DNA of 64,000 nucleotides from Larus michahellis (Eukaryota; Chordata; Aves; Charadriiformes; Laridae), in NCBI RefSeq assembly GCF_964199755.1, contig NC_133903.1, positions 8,015,001 through 8,079,000 of the forward strand, written 5' to 3'. Below the pieces are notes generated by a model. The model saw nothing but the letters and a program-made list of their open reading frames with translations, did not search any database and was not told the origin of the DNA. Made by a program: the position numbers and the translations under genes. Below are positions 9,801 to 24,800 of the stretch, piece after piece; the stretch's first letter is position 1; each line of letters begins with the position of its first letter.

Positions 9801-12800
9801 TTGACAGGTGGCCGTGTAATGGTTAGATTTTCCTTTTGAGGAGAGCTCTAGGGGTTGGTTTCAGGATATGACTTCTGTAAAAGCTTCTGTTTTCGTTATC
9901 AGTAGTCCCTTCTCTTCCAATTTTAAACTATGCTGAAGTCCAGAGAAAGCTTCAGTTTGGTTCTATAGGGGTGAAGATCAGGAATTAGTTTCAGTTAAAT
10001 GATTTCTCAGTTTTCTGAAAAAGCATTCTGTCATTTGGAAATAGAAGTAAAATTTTCATTTCATTGTTGAAATGGTGCCTTCTGGTGCCTGGAAAAATGG
10101 AGAAGCTGTGAAATACTCATATTTTGTTTGTCATCATTGGGCAAAACCACCCTGATAGAGCCTGACTAGATATACAGCGTCTCTGATTTTCAGACTATTG
10201 TTCTGATTGGGTCTGCAAAGGTAAGGGCTTTTAATATTTAAAACTGTAGGCAGATTACAGGGGATGGCTGCTGATAGTGCTTTAAAATATTTAGTCATAT
10301 CCAGCTTACATAAGTACAATATAAAATCCATTCTCATGGAGAGATCTTTGCATTTTAAGCTTACTCAGTCAAAGTATCTCAGGTAGTTGTTCTGGGGTTT
10401 TTTTTGTTGGGCCTTATGTAAAAGGTCAGAAGGCTTTCCTCCTTTTTGAAAGACTAACATGATGTAAGGCAAGGCAAAAAGCATAGGTAGCTTCAGTCAC
10501 ACACAGTTATCTAAAGGCTTTTAAAGGCTGTCTTCATAAGTAATTTCGTTTGGGTCTCTGCTGTGCAAAATGTGACTGGAAAGAATTCATGTCCCTTTGG
10601 TTAATTCAAACTAGACGATTAGCTTAAGAGGGGAGATACCACTGTTTGAGCCAATTCTGCATTACTTGTGAAAGCAAGCTCAAAAAAAACCCCAGAACTT
10701 CTGTGATCCAAATTCTAGAAGTGCCAGTTTCGTTTCCATTTAAATGTAAAGCACTGAGCAGCTGAGAAGTGTGGTTGTTGAGGGATTAAGCTCCAAGAAA
10801 TAGACAGAGGTGTCAGACGCTTCTGTGTTCTGTCAGTCTTGAGCACTAGCAGTATAGGTGAATCGATTTTAGTTGTAGTTAACAGCTATGAAATCAATGG
10901 CTCAGAGTTTTCGTGCTTTAGCTAAGTTGTTTTGTTGCAGGGCAAGCTAGTCAGAATCTGGTCTGTGCATGTGAGACTTTGCTGTGATTTGGTTTTTTTC
11001 CAAAGGTCTATTGGTTTTGTAGCCTAAAGAAGCAAAAACAACTTAATAGATCAGGAAAGAAACTCATGTATTAGCAGACTCTCCTTTGCTGACCTTTGAG
11101 GTTGTTTTACTGTTGGCATTGAAAGTATTTTAAAAAAAGAAAAAGATTTTGCTGCTTGTGTTTGATTATCAAACCTGAAGATTTCTTGAAACTTACTGTT
11201 TGTGTGTTGAGATGATAAAAGCACTGTGTTGCATATAAAATATTGCTTTTATATCTGTAAAGGGATTCTCTGAAGTGCTATGTAATTACATATTAATATA
11301 CATTTTTACAAATTGATTGATGTTGTTTTCTGTATCTGTGTTGTTTTCAGAATACACAGATGATAATGCCCTGATTCCGAAGAACTCATCGGTAATTGTT
11401 AGAAGAATCCCTATTGGAGGAGTTAAAGCTACCAGCAAAACATATGTTATGTAAGTATCTGTAAAGCATTGTATTCTTTCTGAGGGGTTTCAGCATGTTA
11501 ACTTTTTTTAAATTTTTATTAATTTACAGAGGCATTCAGGTTTTGTCTGTCTTGTTAAAGCTGCTGTTAGTTTTTGTGGTAATGGGGTAGATTTTACTGT
11601 GTCTGTCCCAAAGTAGACTTAGATTTTTAGGCCTGCTGGGACATGAGGTTCAAACTCCAACAGTGGTAGCTTTTAAGTTGATTCTATTGTGTTTGTTCTT
11701 GGGGTTAATTTTTCTGAGGCCCATGTTGTAGATCTAGTTTCCTCCATGTGGAGAGATTCCTTATTATATGTGTTTGCTTTTATAGTAGAAACAGATATGC
11801 ATTGTTGTGTAAACTAATAATTTGTTCTCAGAAGGGTCTGATTCTCAGTGGTTGACTATTTCTTGCATTTTTGAGTGGGTGGGATATGGCAGGTATGCGT
11901 AAGCCTCAAAGCTGGGGTTTTTGCATACTAGCTGTAGAGAAAAAACCAAGGGTTGCCAGCTGGTGAACCATGCAAACAAGAATTTTCATTCATAAGTGAT
12001 TTCTATCGATTTCCTGAAGACAATGTCCATTTCAGACAAGAAAAAAAGAACAATATCCTTAAGTGTATTGCCTTTTGTGCGAGTATGATGAAGGAATAGT
12101 TAATCCTTTCCAAACTTGAAACTGAGTAAGCAGTTTAGCAAATTACCAAATGTTACTAGTTACCTTTCTAAGTCTGTTTTTACCCTAAGCTGGTATCTGT
12201 GCTCCAGGTTTTAATTCTGTATTCCTAAGATTTATGGAGGACAGAGAATCGGATGTATTGATTAAAATTACAGATATTCAAATGTAGTAGTCCTGACTAC
12301 AGGATTATTGCTGTCACTTACGTATTCATACAGTCGAGTTCTATATCAGCTACAGTAGCATTGTTTGAATGGTCATGTTTTCCAGCCTTCTTAAAGATAC
12401 GCCTCTCCACCACAATTAGTAGATATTATTAGCATGTGGTTTTGCCATGTCTTTCTTGTGTTGATTCTCAATAAATAAAGCATACCGATGAGTTACAGTG
12501 TGTCTTGAACAAACAGTACAGCAGCATCCTGGTACCCATGAAGCATTTGCAAGCAAAAAAACCCTGAATTTATGTATCTCTGTGTGTAAACTTTGGGCAT
12601 ATTACTGCAGTAGTTGTTGCAGTGTTTTCAGGCACTCCATAGTAATTCTGGACACAGCAGTGTTGTGCTTATAAACATGGCCTTGTTTTGGGGGTTAATT
12701 TCAATATGTATGCCTAGTGCTGTTTTGTCAGTGCATCCTCTATTTCTGCTTGGATGGCACCCTCTTCTGGTATCGCTGCCCTAAAAAGAGAGTGTAGATG

Positions 12801-15800
12801 CTGCTAGCATCAAAGATATAAATACCTGTATGCAGGGATAAGGAAAGATTGGCACTTCTGTTCTGACGTTGAAAATTAACCAGGCAGGTTAGTTTTCTGT
12901 TCCTTCATTTGGAAACATTGCAGAAACAACTGGTAGAGTGATTAATGTTTGGGAATTATGAATGTAGGCGGTAACGGTGGAGAGGCCTTCAAAAATGCAT
13001 TACTGGCCTTGTAGTATGTTCTTCAAGGCAGGTGTATGAAGAAACCGTTGTGTGTTAGTCTAAAGTGCTTCCTTGTACTTCCTTATCTTGAGGAGGTACG
13101 TGGCTGTTAATTGCGAGCCTGGTTATGTTCTAGTAGTGTCAGGAAGCACGAGCCTTTCTTGTTATACATAAATTCCACAGCAGCCTTTGAATTGCCTCTG
13201 CTCATGGGACACTTTGGATGATGTATGAATTGTTTGTTAAGCATATCAATGGTTGCATGTCTGATTCACAATGAGTAGCATGCACATACAGGTGAATGAG
13301 TATGTGGAATCTCAGCAAATTTTCAAATGTGATAAATATTTCCTAAAATACTGTAGCATTTTCAAGATTATCTTAAATCAAATTCTGGCAATTAAGACCT
13401 TTTTTTTTGTCACAGGACTCCTAAATCGCACAAAATCCTAGAAACTGCTTTCAGGTGACATTTCTACTACTATTTTTAGTCAATATAGCATATGTAACAC
13501 ATTTAGTATTTTGGCACTTTCATGGCTAAATATAGTAGATATCTGAACACAGTGCTTGGGCTTCCACAAAGAAACACTGTTCTGAAGACTACACTGCTGA
13601 CTCCTTTGTCAGAGAACTGATTTTTTTTCACTCAAGTTAACCTGCACTTCGAAGTGTCTAGACTATCACTGTTCTTTCTGAAAAATTAAAGTACTGTATC
13701 TGGTACCTATTTGTAAGACTAGGGGTATACAGATTGGCTAAAGCTGCCTTCATATTTATGTGGTTGATTACTTAAGAACACAGAACTGTAATACAGACTT
13801 AATGTTTTTGATACTTACATAGCAGAGAAAAAATACCTGAGGACTTCCTCTTGCACTGTTGTGTTCTATATCTGTAAGTCTTAAAATAATTTGTGACAAA
13901 GTAGAAATGTGATTTTGGGGTTTTTTTTAGTTGCACTGAATATACCAAGAGAGAACAGTTTATGTATACAAATAAATTTCCCCATTCACTAGACTATCAG
14001 AACGTAATGTTTTGGTGTTCAGGTTTTATAACGTGTTTTTGCTGCTTTATGTTGAGTACAAGTGCTTTATTTTAAATTCTGATCGCTTTTATTTCTTCTT
14101 CTAGAAGTCGAACTGAGCCAGTGAGTGGAACATCAAAAGCAGTATGTAAAAACACAATCTCACACTTTTTTCTACACACTGCACTTAATTCTAAACAATG
14201 TAGCTTTTTATTAATTTTCCAAACATTAATTTAATATATTTTCTAGTAAAACATAGTAAATGTTGTAAATACAATGTATTTGATTCAGCATAGTAAAAAC
14301 TGAGTAATGCCATCATTTGCACAGTTCTAATGTGAATATTGGTATTTGTGCCTAGTAATGCATTGTATTTCATATTGAATATGCTAGAATATTTCCTGTA
14401 TGACTTTGTGTTGTACAGATAATGTATGATCATTTTCAGATCATGTAGGTTCAAGGTTTTCTCAATTGAACATGGTGCCATGTTCTACATCTGTCTGTCT
14501 ATAGCTAGTGATATGTATGTTTGTATAGGTTGTTGTGTGCTTTTTGTTTCTTGCAATAAAAATTGTTTGGAGTGTATTTTTTGCCATTTTCACATTGTAT
14601 CACTTAGCTTTTGTTTTTAAATACCTTTTTTGCCTAATGGTTTTTGAAAATGTTATCAAAAACCACTGAGAAACCATTATTGTTAAACTCGGTACTGTTT
14701 CTTGCTTTCGACTTGGGGGTTCAAACAACTACCAAAACCAACATATCCCATATGTTTTGAGGACAGTTCTGTGCCGCTAAATGATTACTTTTCATGTCCT
14801 TAAATACTTGGGCATTTGTTCCTAAAGCTGTATAATTGAAGTGATATTGTTTGGGCCCCTCTGAGTGCATAAATGTCTTTAATAGATTGCCATGAATTCA
14901 AATATCGTTGCTACACAAAGTGGTATTCTAAAGTTCTGCATTTGATCCTTCCACTTTATCTGATGAAGCAGTTTAGTTTAATAGTTTGTCTGCAAATGAA
15001 AATATCTAAAACCCAGTGTACGAATTTTGGCACAAGGTTAGAGCCTGGTGCATTTGTGGGTGAAATTCCTGTCATTTTTCTTAACTTCTGCCTGCAGTAG
15101 ATTTTTGCATCTGGGTGACTTCAGAGTTGGATGCTGCTTTGATTTCCCAAAGGTTAAGCCTTTCTTTAGTATACCACCACTTTGAATTTACATTTGGAAA
15201 AGGGGCAGCATTTTTCTTCAGGTTTGAAAACACTGTCTTTCTGCCGCTAGAATATACATAAGTAACACAAGGAAATTCTTGACCGGTGATAGTCTAGCTC
15301 TTGATTTGCCGCTTGGGTCAAATAATATGTGTAACTATGCATTTCGAAGTAGTCCTTATAGTATAAAAATTACTATTTGGTGTTTTTTATTTTTCATCTT
15401 TATTTTAAGTATAACTGCTTTTTCTTCACTAGAATGGTGTGAGGCATTACACTAACCCTGGATCATTGGATCTGATCATTGATAAGCTGTTAGGATAACT
15501 TAATTTAGAAATTCATGAACTCTGGGTCTGTGTTCTGTGAAGAATACAGCCTCTGATTCTTGTGGAATGGTACACAATCAACTTAAAATTGAAAACTTTT
15601 TGTGTGTAGGTCTAAAAACACTAAGCCTAAATCTGCATCCATAATTATATTGCTGATTGATTTGAATTCCTTTTTTGAACATGAATGCCTCCCATTGTGA
15701 GTTTGAGTTAGTTTAACTGGCCCAGTGACCCTAGTAGTTAATGTAATGCATTTATGTAAACCACATTTATAGTACTTGATCTAATTCAGATGGGTTTTTA

Positions 15801-18800
15801 TTTCTTGAAAACAGTTATTTTTCTTTTTGTTTACTAGCATGTGTATAAACACAAATCACATGTTTCATAAATAAAGTTAACATTCTTTTAGCCTCGTGTG
15901 TTCCCTGGCATGTCTGTATTACATTCCTAAGTAGCATCTTACCATAAGCTAACATAGATATCTCAAAAAAGAGAGGGGGGAGAAAAAAAGGAAAAATCCT
16001 GGAGTGGGAGGGGGAGACTTAGTGTTGGTTAGAACTAATTGAAGTAACTGAAAGGCAAAGCAAAATCATTCCCCTTTTGCTCTGACTGTACCTGGTTTGG
16101 GTTGTGGGTAGCCATAGGAAGGGTGGAAGCCTTGCGTCTCTCTTTACAAGTCCTCTCTCTTATCTCTCACTGTAAAAGCACTGCAGTTTCAGGCACTTCT
16201 AGTGTTGGACATGCAACTAGTTTTATTCTTAAAGCTAACTCAAATCTTGTCCTAAAGTGTGGGAGGGTTGTTTGTGGTTGTTATTTTTGTTTTGTTTTGG
16301 TTTTTTACATATACATATTTCTGTATGTATTTCAAAGCAGAACCTGGATCTTAGTGTGGAAGGAGTAAATCACTGGAAAGCTTCCCAATTAACTGTTGAA
16401 CAGTAAAGCAGCAAAATTAAAAGTAGTTAAGATTTTTTTAAAATGATGCACAAAAGCTTATACTTCGAGTATTTCTTCATTGCCTTGCTGTTATGTTACA
16501 CTTCCAAATTTATGCTACTGTCTTACTGTGACTACGGCCAAATCAAGAAAGTGGATACTTTTTGGTTTAGTATTACTATTTCAGTAACTGCAAGGATCTC
16601 TTGTTGGTATTTGTCCTTAGAGGCTGCAGAAACGTAGAGTGTTGTGCCCATTGTTTTAGCTCTGTCAAGCACAACTGTGGTCCTTCCTGGATGAATTTTT
16701 AGTTTAGCCAAGCTGTTGGGTTTTAGGAAACCACTTCAGTAGCACTCCAGCAGTGAGATTAGCCTTTTCCTCCTGTTTTCTGTCATCTTCCTTTATGATA
16801 ATTTCTGTTTAGTCTTCTGTTTGAAATGGGAGTTAATACATTGACTGTTGATTCTGGAGTTTGGGGGTTTTTTGGGTTTTGGATTTTTTCTTCCCCCAAT
16901 TCTTCTGCGGTATTGTCTTAGTGTTGTATACAAGTTTCATGGAGATGTTTCTACTTAACTGATTTGAGGGACTGACAGGAAATACTTCAGTAGAAATTTG
17001 AAGGGGAAAAAAAAAAGACACAAGAATGTAGGATCATTGGAAGATGGCCGTTGGGCAAGCGTACTAAATAGTACATTAATTATCTATTTGCTGCTTTTGA
17101 TAACTGTTTAGTAGAAAGGAGTGCTGTCACCTCATTTAAGAAATCAGACTGTTGCCTGCAGGCCATATAATAACTGCTTCCTAAAAAAAAATACGAGAGC
17201 TAATTAATAGTTTATTAACTGTTATGTTTCAGTTACTGGTCAATACTAGACAGTTTAACAGCAGACTCCGGCAGAGAGCTTTCCTAATTTCGTGTTTGCT
17301 TCTGAAAAACCACAAAACGATAGTGGTTGTGCCTGCCTTGATAGAACATAGGCCTGTTTTTCCACATGTAAAAAAGAGTGGCATATGGAGCATGACACTT
17401 CAAAATACTTGATCAGACTTCCGTTTTAACATTACTAGGTACAAAATGTTCTGAAAAGAAGGAAAGTTGAATCTTTCTGGTAAGACTTGCAGTGGAAAGA
17501 AGGTCTCTTTTTCCAGATCTGGGTGTTCCCTCTCCAAAGGCACACTTTCAGGAACTTTTTAGTTAGCAATACAGTAAATGTTGTATGTGCCTTCCTGAAC
17601 ATATAGAGAAGGAATGATTAACTGGAATGAGGAATCATCTCCTGCATGTAGGTATTTTTTACCTAGAGTCTGCTAAAACTACTCCCTTGAATTCTGCTGC
17701 TACATTAGGTAATAAAGGACAAAAGCTTTTTCCAAGGAAGGATTTTAATCTCTCTTTTGATAAATTTAGTGACCTCTTTAGGAGAGCTGTTAAGTTTACA
17801 TTGTGAAATTTTATTGTAAATTTTTGAGCAAATTAAGACATAATAAGCGTGATTCAGGTGTCTTTCTGATAATGTTTTACTAGTGTAAGCTTAGTTGTTG
17901 CTTGTGGCTTAATATAATTTAATATATTAGAAAAGGAACAAGATAAGAGTTACCCTTTTTACTTGTGGAAAAACTACTTCAGTATTAGTTTGCAATCAAC
18001 ACTGCAGTCCGACACTAGCTAGTGACCTGGGGACTTCATTCCTGCAAACTGGTCCAGTAGGTAGCTGGGAGAGAGGAGTGTGGTTGCAATGGAGAAAAAA
18101 ATTATAGGTTTGTGCTCTGAATCCATGTTTTCGTCATCAAGACTATGCTTTACACTTCCTTCCTTTGTTTGTTTACTATGGAGTTGCTATTAAAAATTGC
18201 TTTTGGTCTGATAGCAAGGAAAATATTAAATCCTCACACTTCCCAAACTAGTTTGGATAGTATGGCCTGTGGTCTAAGAAGAAAATCAACAAGAAATCAG
18301 TTTTCTCAATTTTTATAGGCTATTCTGTCATGATAAACACCTTTAAGTAATTTAAGCAGGGTTGTGTTTTGTTTCTAGGCAAAGTAGTGAGTTACTTTTA
18401 TGGCTGATGTTTTAGACTGGTGTTTTTATTTGGGTTTTGCGGGGTATGATGTGTTTGGCATTTTTAAACTTACTGACAAGGGGGGCAGAGTTCATGTGTC
18501 AGGGATGATATGCCTGTGCCTTTTTCTGACGGGCAGCTACTGTGTTCATAAAAGCGTGACCGTGCGCATTTACAAATGATGAGACATTAACTGATTAATT
18601 TGCAAACTACACTGAAAATAAGTTTCCTGTAGTGATGCTTCCTTTTCAGATAAATATATTTTTCTTTAAATCCTTTTTAGCTGAAACTTGAGAGCTTCCA
18701 TATCCCTTTGACTTTTAAGCAGTTGTGAGCATTTGACAAGAGTCCCCCTCTCAGATATTCTGGAGCAATAAGTTGATCTCAGGCGGGTTTGGTTATTTTC

Positions 18801-21800
18801 AGTTTCTTCTCATTAACCACCTAGGCACTCTCTTAAGCTATTGTAGATTTGGACTTTGTTTTAGGTAAATAAAAATTACACTAGGTTGGAAATTACTCTT
18901 TCATTGACGGTTAGGGGATATAGTGTAGACTTTCAGACTAGAGTAGAGGTTAACTATTGCTATGTTTTGACTGTAGAACTTGAATATGTGTTTAATTTTT
19001 TGTGAACAGATTGATGACTCTTCTGCATCTATTTCTCTGGCCCAGCTTACTAAGGTATATATATATTCTTGTCAAATACTTAAAAAAAAAGTGTTTGCTT
19101 CGTATTTTTAAATTTATACTGTGATCTATAGCTGGATAACTGTTGTAATATGAACAAAACCTTAAAATAACTTTTAATAATTTAAAGTATTTATTTTAAC
19201 TTTAAAATGTGTGTATATTTTGATACTATCCTGTAAAGAGTAGTTCCCAGTTTGGGAAGATAGAAGGGGAGTACCTTATCAGCCTCAGCATAATGTTGCA
19301 GTATTACTCATCTTCAAGACACAAAGAAGAAGCACTTCAGAAGCTGTTTACCGTTTTTCATACGTTTCGTTAATTTTGCGTTGGAAACTTAACACAATTT
19401 TACAGAAGAATTTAATTGGCTGTAAGTTATGGACATTCCAGGGGGGGTTGCAACAGCCAAAGTAGAAGCGTTTTTGTAACGTGGACAATTGCATGGCTAT
19501 TTTTGAATTTCTAGTCGTTATAGTTACAGATCCATTCTTTGAATGCTGCACTACTTCATAAATTGTAGTATATATACAGTGGACAACATGATCTAATTTG
19601 TTTGAACGCAGACTGTGTAAATTGTGTAAATGTACCTAATTGTTTATAGGAATATACCAATGTGTATGTGTGGCATACTAGCAGATGTGACCTTCTGGAA
19701 CTGTTGTAATGCCATGTTTTGCTCTGGAACTGCTTGCATTTTTTTGCTCAACGATGTGTAACTTTGTCTGGGAAAGCACTAGTGATTGCACTTTGTGAGA
19801 AGGTGTAGTGCTAGCCAATTAAATTACTAGTCTTTAAAGTTACAAAGATTAGAGAAGGCAGGGCCTAATGCAGAGTAGCTAGTTCTTTCTTCTGAAAATA
19901 AAGGCTGGAGTTCTTTTCCGAGAAAGAGAAATCTCTTCCTACTGGTAACTTCTTCCCTCTCTCACTGCCGAAATTAAATTGTCTAATTCTGGGGGTGTGG
20001 AAAATAATAGTTTGGAAGGTAGCCACCAAAAGAAATTGATCTCCATTAGTGCTGTCCCTAAACGTGTCCTTGGTTCTGTAAACTCATGTGAAGTTTTACT
20101 CTAAAATGTGAAAAGCTGTCCAAGGTGGTGTGCACATTTGAGCTTTCAAGAAAATTTATTTCAGAAAAATACAGGAACATAACATAAAGCAGCTCAAAAC
20201 TGTTACTTACTCTAACCTCTTTAGTGCAGACTGGCTTAGCATGGAGGCAATGTGTTAACAGTTTTCTGGTTTATTATTACTATGTATTAAATGCCATATT
20301 TGAATTTTGGTCTATTCCTACTAATGTTTTGTGGGTTTTGGATGTGTTTTGTAAACCGTTTGGGTTCAAACAAATTAGTCAAGTATCTGTAAAGTTTTCT
20401 GTAAATGTTAATGGAAATGATTTCATAGCTGTTGATCTGGATTATGTTACTGTTGAGAAAAAACTGTGTATATGAAACAACCATTTAATAAAATGTTGAA
20501 ACTAGTTGGTTGCTTTTGTGAATGAATGCATATAAAAACAAAAACATGAGTGGTTGATCTGAATGATAGGTGCTTGAAGGTCCAGATCATTTACAGTCAC
20601 TCCCTTAGACCCTGCTTGTATCTGGACTAGTGTGTAATTAAAACATTTTAACAAATACTGCTTAAAAAAATCAGCTGGCTTTAATAATTTGAAGATCTAG
20701 TTTGCATAAGGCTTATATTACAATTTGTATATTAAAAGGACACAAGTCAACTGTAAAAAAAAAAAAAAAGCATGTTTTGGTTACTGTAATATGAAGAACG
20801 TAGTAGGGTGCAGCATGCACTTTGCACTGCCTGCAGCACGATGGTAAAATTTTTAGTGAAAAGAATCTTTTGTCTTGCAGAGGGATTATAAAAAGCTCGA
20901 TTCCTTTTAATGCTTCCATGTCAGAAGCTGAATTTCAGCAAGCAAGAACAGCTTCCCCAGCTATTAAGTTGTGTGTCCTTTTAATGCTGCAAAATGTAAA
21001 TAACCATACTTGCGTACATATTTCTTAATTAATTGTACAGTGGATATCTTTTCCTTCAAATAGTCTGGAGCTTAAAAATCAGTTTAAAAATACCGGCTAG
21101 TATATTTTTTGCTACATGTAGCTTCAGTCCGCTTTGAAGAAAATTGGATTGGTTACACAAGTCTTTATGTAAGGTACAAACAGAGCCTAAGGTTTTGAGT
21201 GCCCAAGAATGCTCTTTTCAAGTAGGTTAACAGGCACATAAACATCATGTAATGGCGTAAGGACTCCCCAGAACATCTTCAGGACAAATATATTTTATAT
21301 AATCAGCTGTTTTCATGCAACCTCAGCTAGCGTTGTGCTGCTCTTTACAGGATTGGATGAGTGGTGTTGTCTTTGGCTGTGTGGGCTTAAATGTGTTTCT
21401 AATGTGTGTGTCAAATAATTACCTGTTAAACAGACTGCCAATCTGGCTGAAGCCAATGCTTCCGAAGAAGATAAAATAAAAGCTATGATGACACAGTCTG
21501 GCCATGAATATGATCCAATCAAGTAAGTGTTGATAGTGTTAAATCTGTTCTTTGAAGATTATGAAGAAATTTGTAGAGATGTTTGTTTTAACAAGAGACA
21601 CACATGCATACCTTTTTCTTTTTTTCCCCCAAAACTTCTAGTTACATGAAGAAACCCTTGGGTCCACCTCCACCGTCATACACGTGCTTTCGTTGTGGAA
21701 AACCTGGCCACTATATAAAGAATTGCCCAACAAATGGGGTAAGATTACAGGGGCCTTCTGGTATTGCTTAGTTTTTAATATTTTTTTTTTACCTTGTCAG

Positions 21801-24800
21801 TTACCTATAGATCTTTCTCTGTGAACTTTCATGTATCTTTTGATATATTTCACTATTGGAAATTTTTCTCTTTTTAACTCTCTTTTATGACAGTTCACAA
21901 TTTTTAGCATTTCATATAAAAAGATGATGTTTCTGTTGGCCCCATCTATTGAATATTTGCATGTTTTAATTTCACAAGTCTCAAGGTTGAGTATTTTTAC
22001 TATTTAACATTAGTCACTGAATGTATATGCATGAGGTATGAAATTCAACCTTCGTATATAGATGGTGAATGTAAGTTTCTCCAGTGAGTGATTCAGAGCA
22101 TTGAATTAAGCTCTTGCTCTGAATTGAGCTTTGGAGAAGGAGCGAGTTTGTGTCTTGTCTCTGAATGGATGGTGAGCTAAGGGATATTTCACCCTTAGGG
22201 AATCTGAAGTGAAGGTAAAGAATGTCTGTTGAGTTCGAAACACTGCTCAAGCCTTTGGAACATCCTGGCTATATTTATTTGGGGAAATAAGTATTTTAGT
22301 CGAGCAACCCAAGCAGCCCTTACACTAGATAAAAGGAGAGGATTAAAGGCTTTTGTTGCTTAAAATAATCATTGAAATCTCATTTTAAGTGTGGGTTTTA
22401 AAATGAGATATGTCTGCATTTCTTCTCTTTAACAGGACAAAAATTTTGAGTCTGTTCCCAGAATTAAAAAGAGCACGGGAATTCCAAGGAGTTTCATGAT
22501 GGAGGTGAAAGATCCCAATACAAAGGGTGCTATGCTGACGAACACTGGAAAATATGCCATACCAACTATTGACGCGTAAGTATGGAATTAATTGGACTGA
22601 CCAAAAAGTGAACAAGGGAAACCACATGTAAATGCCTGAGTAGCAATGCGACAAAGTTGACCAGTGTCTGTAATTACAAGAGAGGAAGCATCATCATTGT
22701 ATCTCAACCTTAAAAATCTGTGATGCTTTCTAATGTTAAAATAGGGTGGTCCTGTTGTTCATACCCCTGAAAATTGGTTAAACTTGTGGTATGCTACGAA
22801 TCTGTATTTCTGCAAGACATTTCAGTAGTGTTTGTAGTGGGAGTCATTATCTTTGAAAGCTCATTTTGCTTCTGTTTTATGTTTCAAAGGCTTCTTGCAA
22901 AATTTAACAAATAGCTGTTGGACTGAAATTTTTTATCACATCTCATGCGAAACAGACTGTATTTTTCCTGTTGCAATAGACTAAGAAAGTACTACTGTGT
23001 GCTGAGAACAGTGGCTGTTTTAAAATGCACTTCGTAGCACTTCTGGTTTTCTGTCATGGATCTCCTTTTGTAGAAGCTGTAACATAGGCTTCTTTAATTT
23101 ATAAAATGTAGTTACTAGCTTCATCCTGAGCCTGCAATTTACATTAACCCTCTGGCAAAGGAGAGATGGTGTTCATTTCACCTGGTTTCTAGTTGTCAAA
23201 AATATATTTTTCTGGTCTGAGCTAATTTCTTAGTTGATCCAATGAATGTGAGAGTTCTGCAGAAGGAAGGTTGTTCTCCCCTCCCTCTTCTACTGTTGTG
23301 CCTATAGAAAAGTAGTTTAAATGCCGATGTTTTAGAAGGCTAATGTGAAGTGAGAAGAATTCCATCTATTATCTTCCTTTGATAAAATCCAAAGCTTGGA
23401 GAAGTTTTCCTTTGCCCACCTTTAACTTTTTTTTCTTTTTTCTTCCCCACCCGGCCTCCAGGGAAGCTTATGCTATAGGAAAGAAGGAAAAGCCTCCCTT
23501 TTTACCAGAGGACCCGTCCTCCTCCTCAGAAGAAGATGATCCTATTCCAGACGAGTTGTTATGTCTCATTTGTAAAGATATAATGACTGACGCGGTTGTT
23601 ATTCCCTGCTGTGGAAACAGTTATTGTGACGAATGTAAGTGGTAGTCCCATGTTTGTTAATTCAAAACGCCAAATTAGCAGTTCTATTTAATACTTGACT
23701 GTACCTTGAATAGGAAAGGACTCTTCTTATATAAAGAAAAAAAAAGCAGAAAGCTTTTTTCCCTTCTTGCAAATCGAGTTAAATCCTCTTTACGTGCAGA
23801 AGGATGAGGAACAGAAAAATGATAATTGCGCAGGTGATTACAGTATTAGACATCTGAACGCATTTAGTTTGTCCACAGCCCTTTCTCTCATACAAAATTA
23901 CATATCCAGCTGTGGTGACCTACTGTGGTCTGCGACAAATGAATAGTTAGGCATTTCATCCACATTTCTCTCCACAGGAGAGTTGGTTAAAACATTCAGA
24001 ACTCAAACTGGCTTATGGTTTTTTTTTTTTTTTGAAATGTGTTTTATTCATTAACCTTGAGGCTGTGACTTCTCACTGCACTAGATAGTGGAAAAAAGAC
24101 TAGTTGAAATATCAAGAGACAGTCTACTACACATCTTCAAATGTTACAATAGCGAAATATCAAAACTGTGTGGTTATTTGCTGCATACTAGAAATTTTTT
24201 ACACTATTGAACGTTCATAGCTTCATGCTCTCAATTCAAGACCATATTCACCCATTAATCATATACATGTTTTTATAATTGATTAGAACCCCCAAAATTT
24301 CCTTAGTTTGGCTAAAAGCTATTTCGATTATTCTAATTATTCACAGGTATTAGAACAGCATTACTGGAATCGGAGGAACATACGTGCCCAACATGTCATC
24401 AAACAGATGTTTCTCCTGATGCTTTAATTGCCAATAAGTTCCTACGCCAGGTAACTTGGTTACTTTTACGTAAACTGTTTTAAGAAAAGTCTATTTGTAA
24501 AAAGTGGAAAGGGAAGAAAATATTTACATCTCCTTAAGCAAGGCTAAATTAAATAAAGCTAAATTTGCTTTTCAAATACGTTATCTATTGTTACAGATAC
24601 AGAAGCTTACAACTCTTCAGAGACAATCTGGCAAATTCAGTTCACACTTCTGTTTAACGTGATTGCTCGCATTCGCATTCGGTGTTAACACCGAAGTACT
24701 TTAAATACAGATACTCTTGAGTTACCAATCATTAATATAAGTGTTTAATGTGATGTGTTCATATATTTGTATGTTGATTTATTTTAGGATTAATAGCATT

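Larger units (their letters stand above)
3880..11350 (+). other. RBBP6 intron 1
   Basis: 7.5-kb intron, GC-rich for its first 200 bp and AT-rich afterwards. No repeat of known family was recognised. Inside it are a possible regulatory island (7205-7480) and a possible antisense terminal exon (7882-8019), listed separately. The remaining open frames (for example the 164-codon antisense one at 6304-6798) look like chance. Confidence 0.85.
14235..19009 (+). other. RBBP6 intron 3 (remainder after the read-through stop)
   Basis: AT-rich. Its first 1.65 kb may serve as 3' UTR of the short isoform. Beyond about 15900 nothing but chance frames and short homopolymer runs is visible. Confidence 0.8.
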
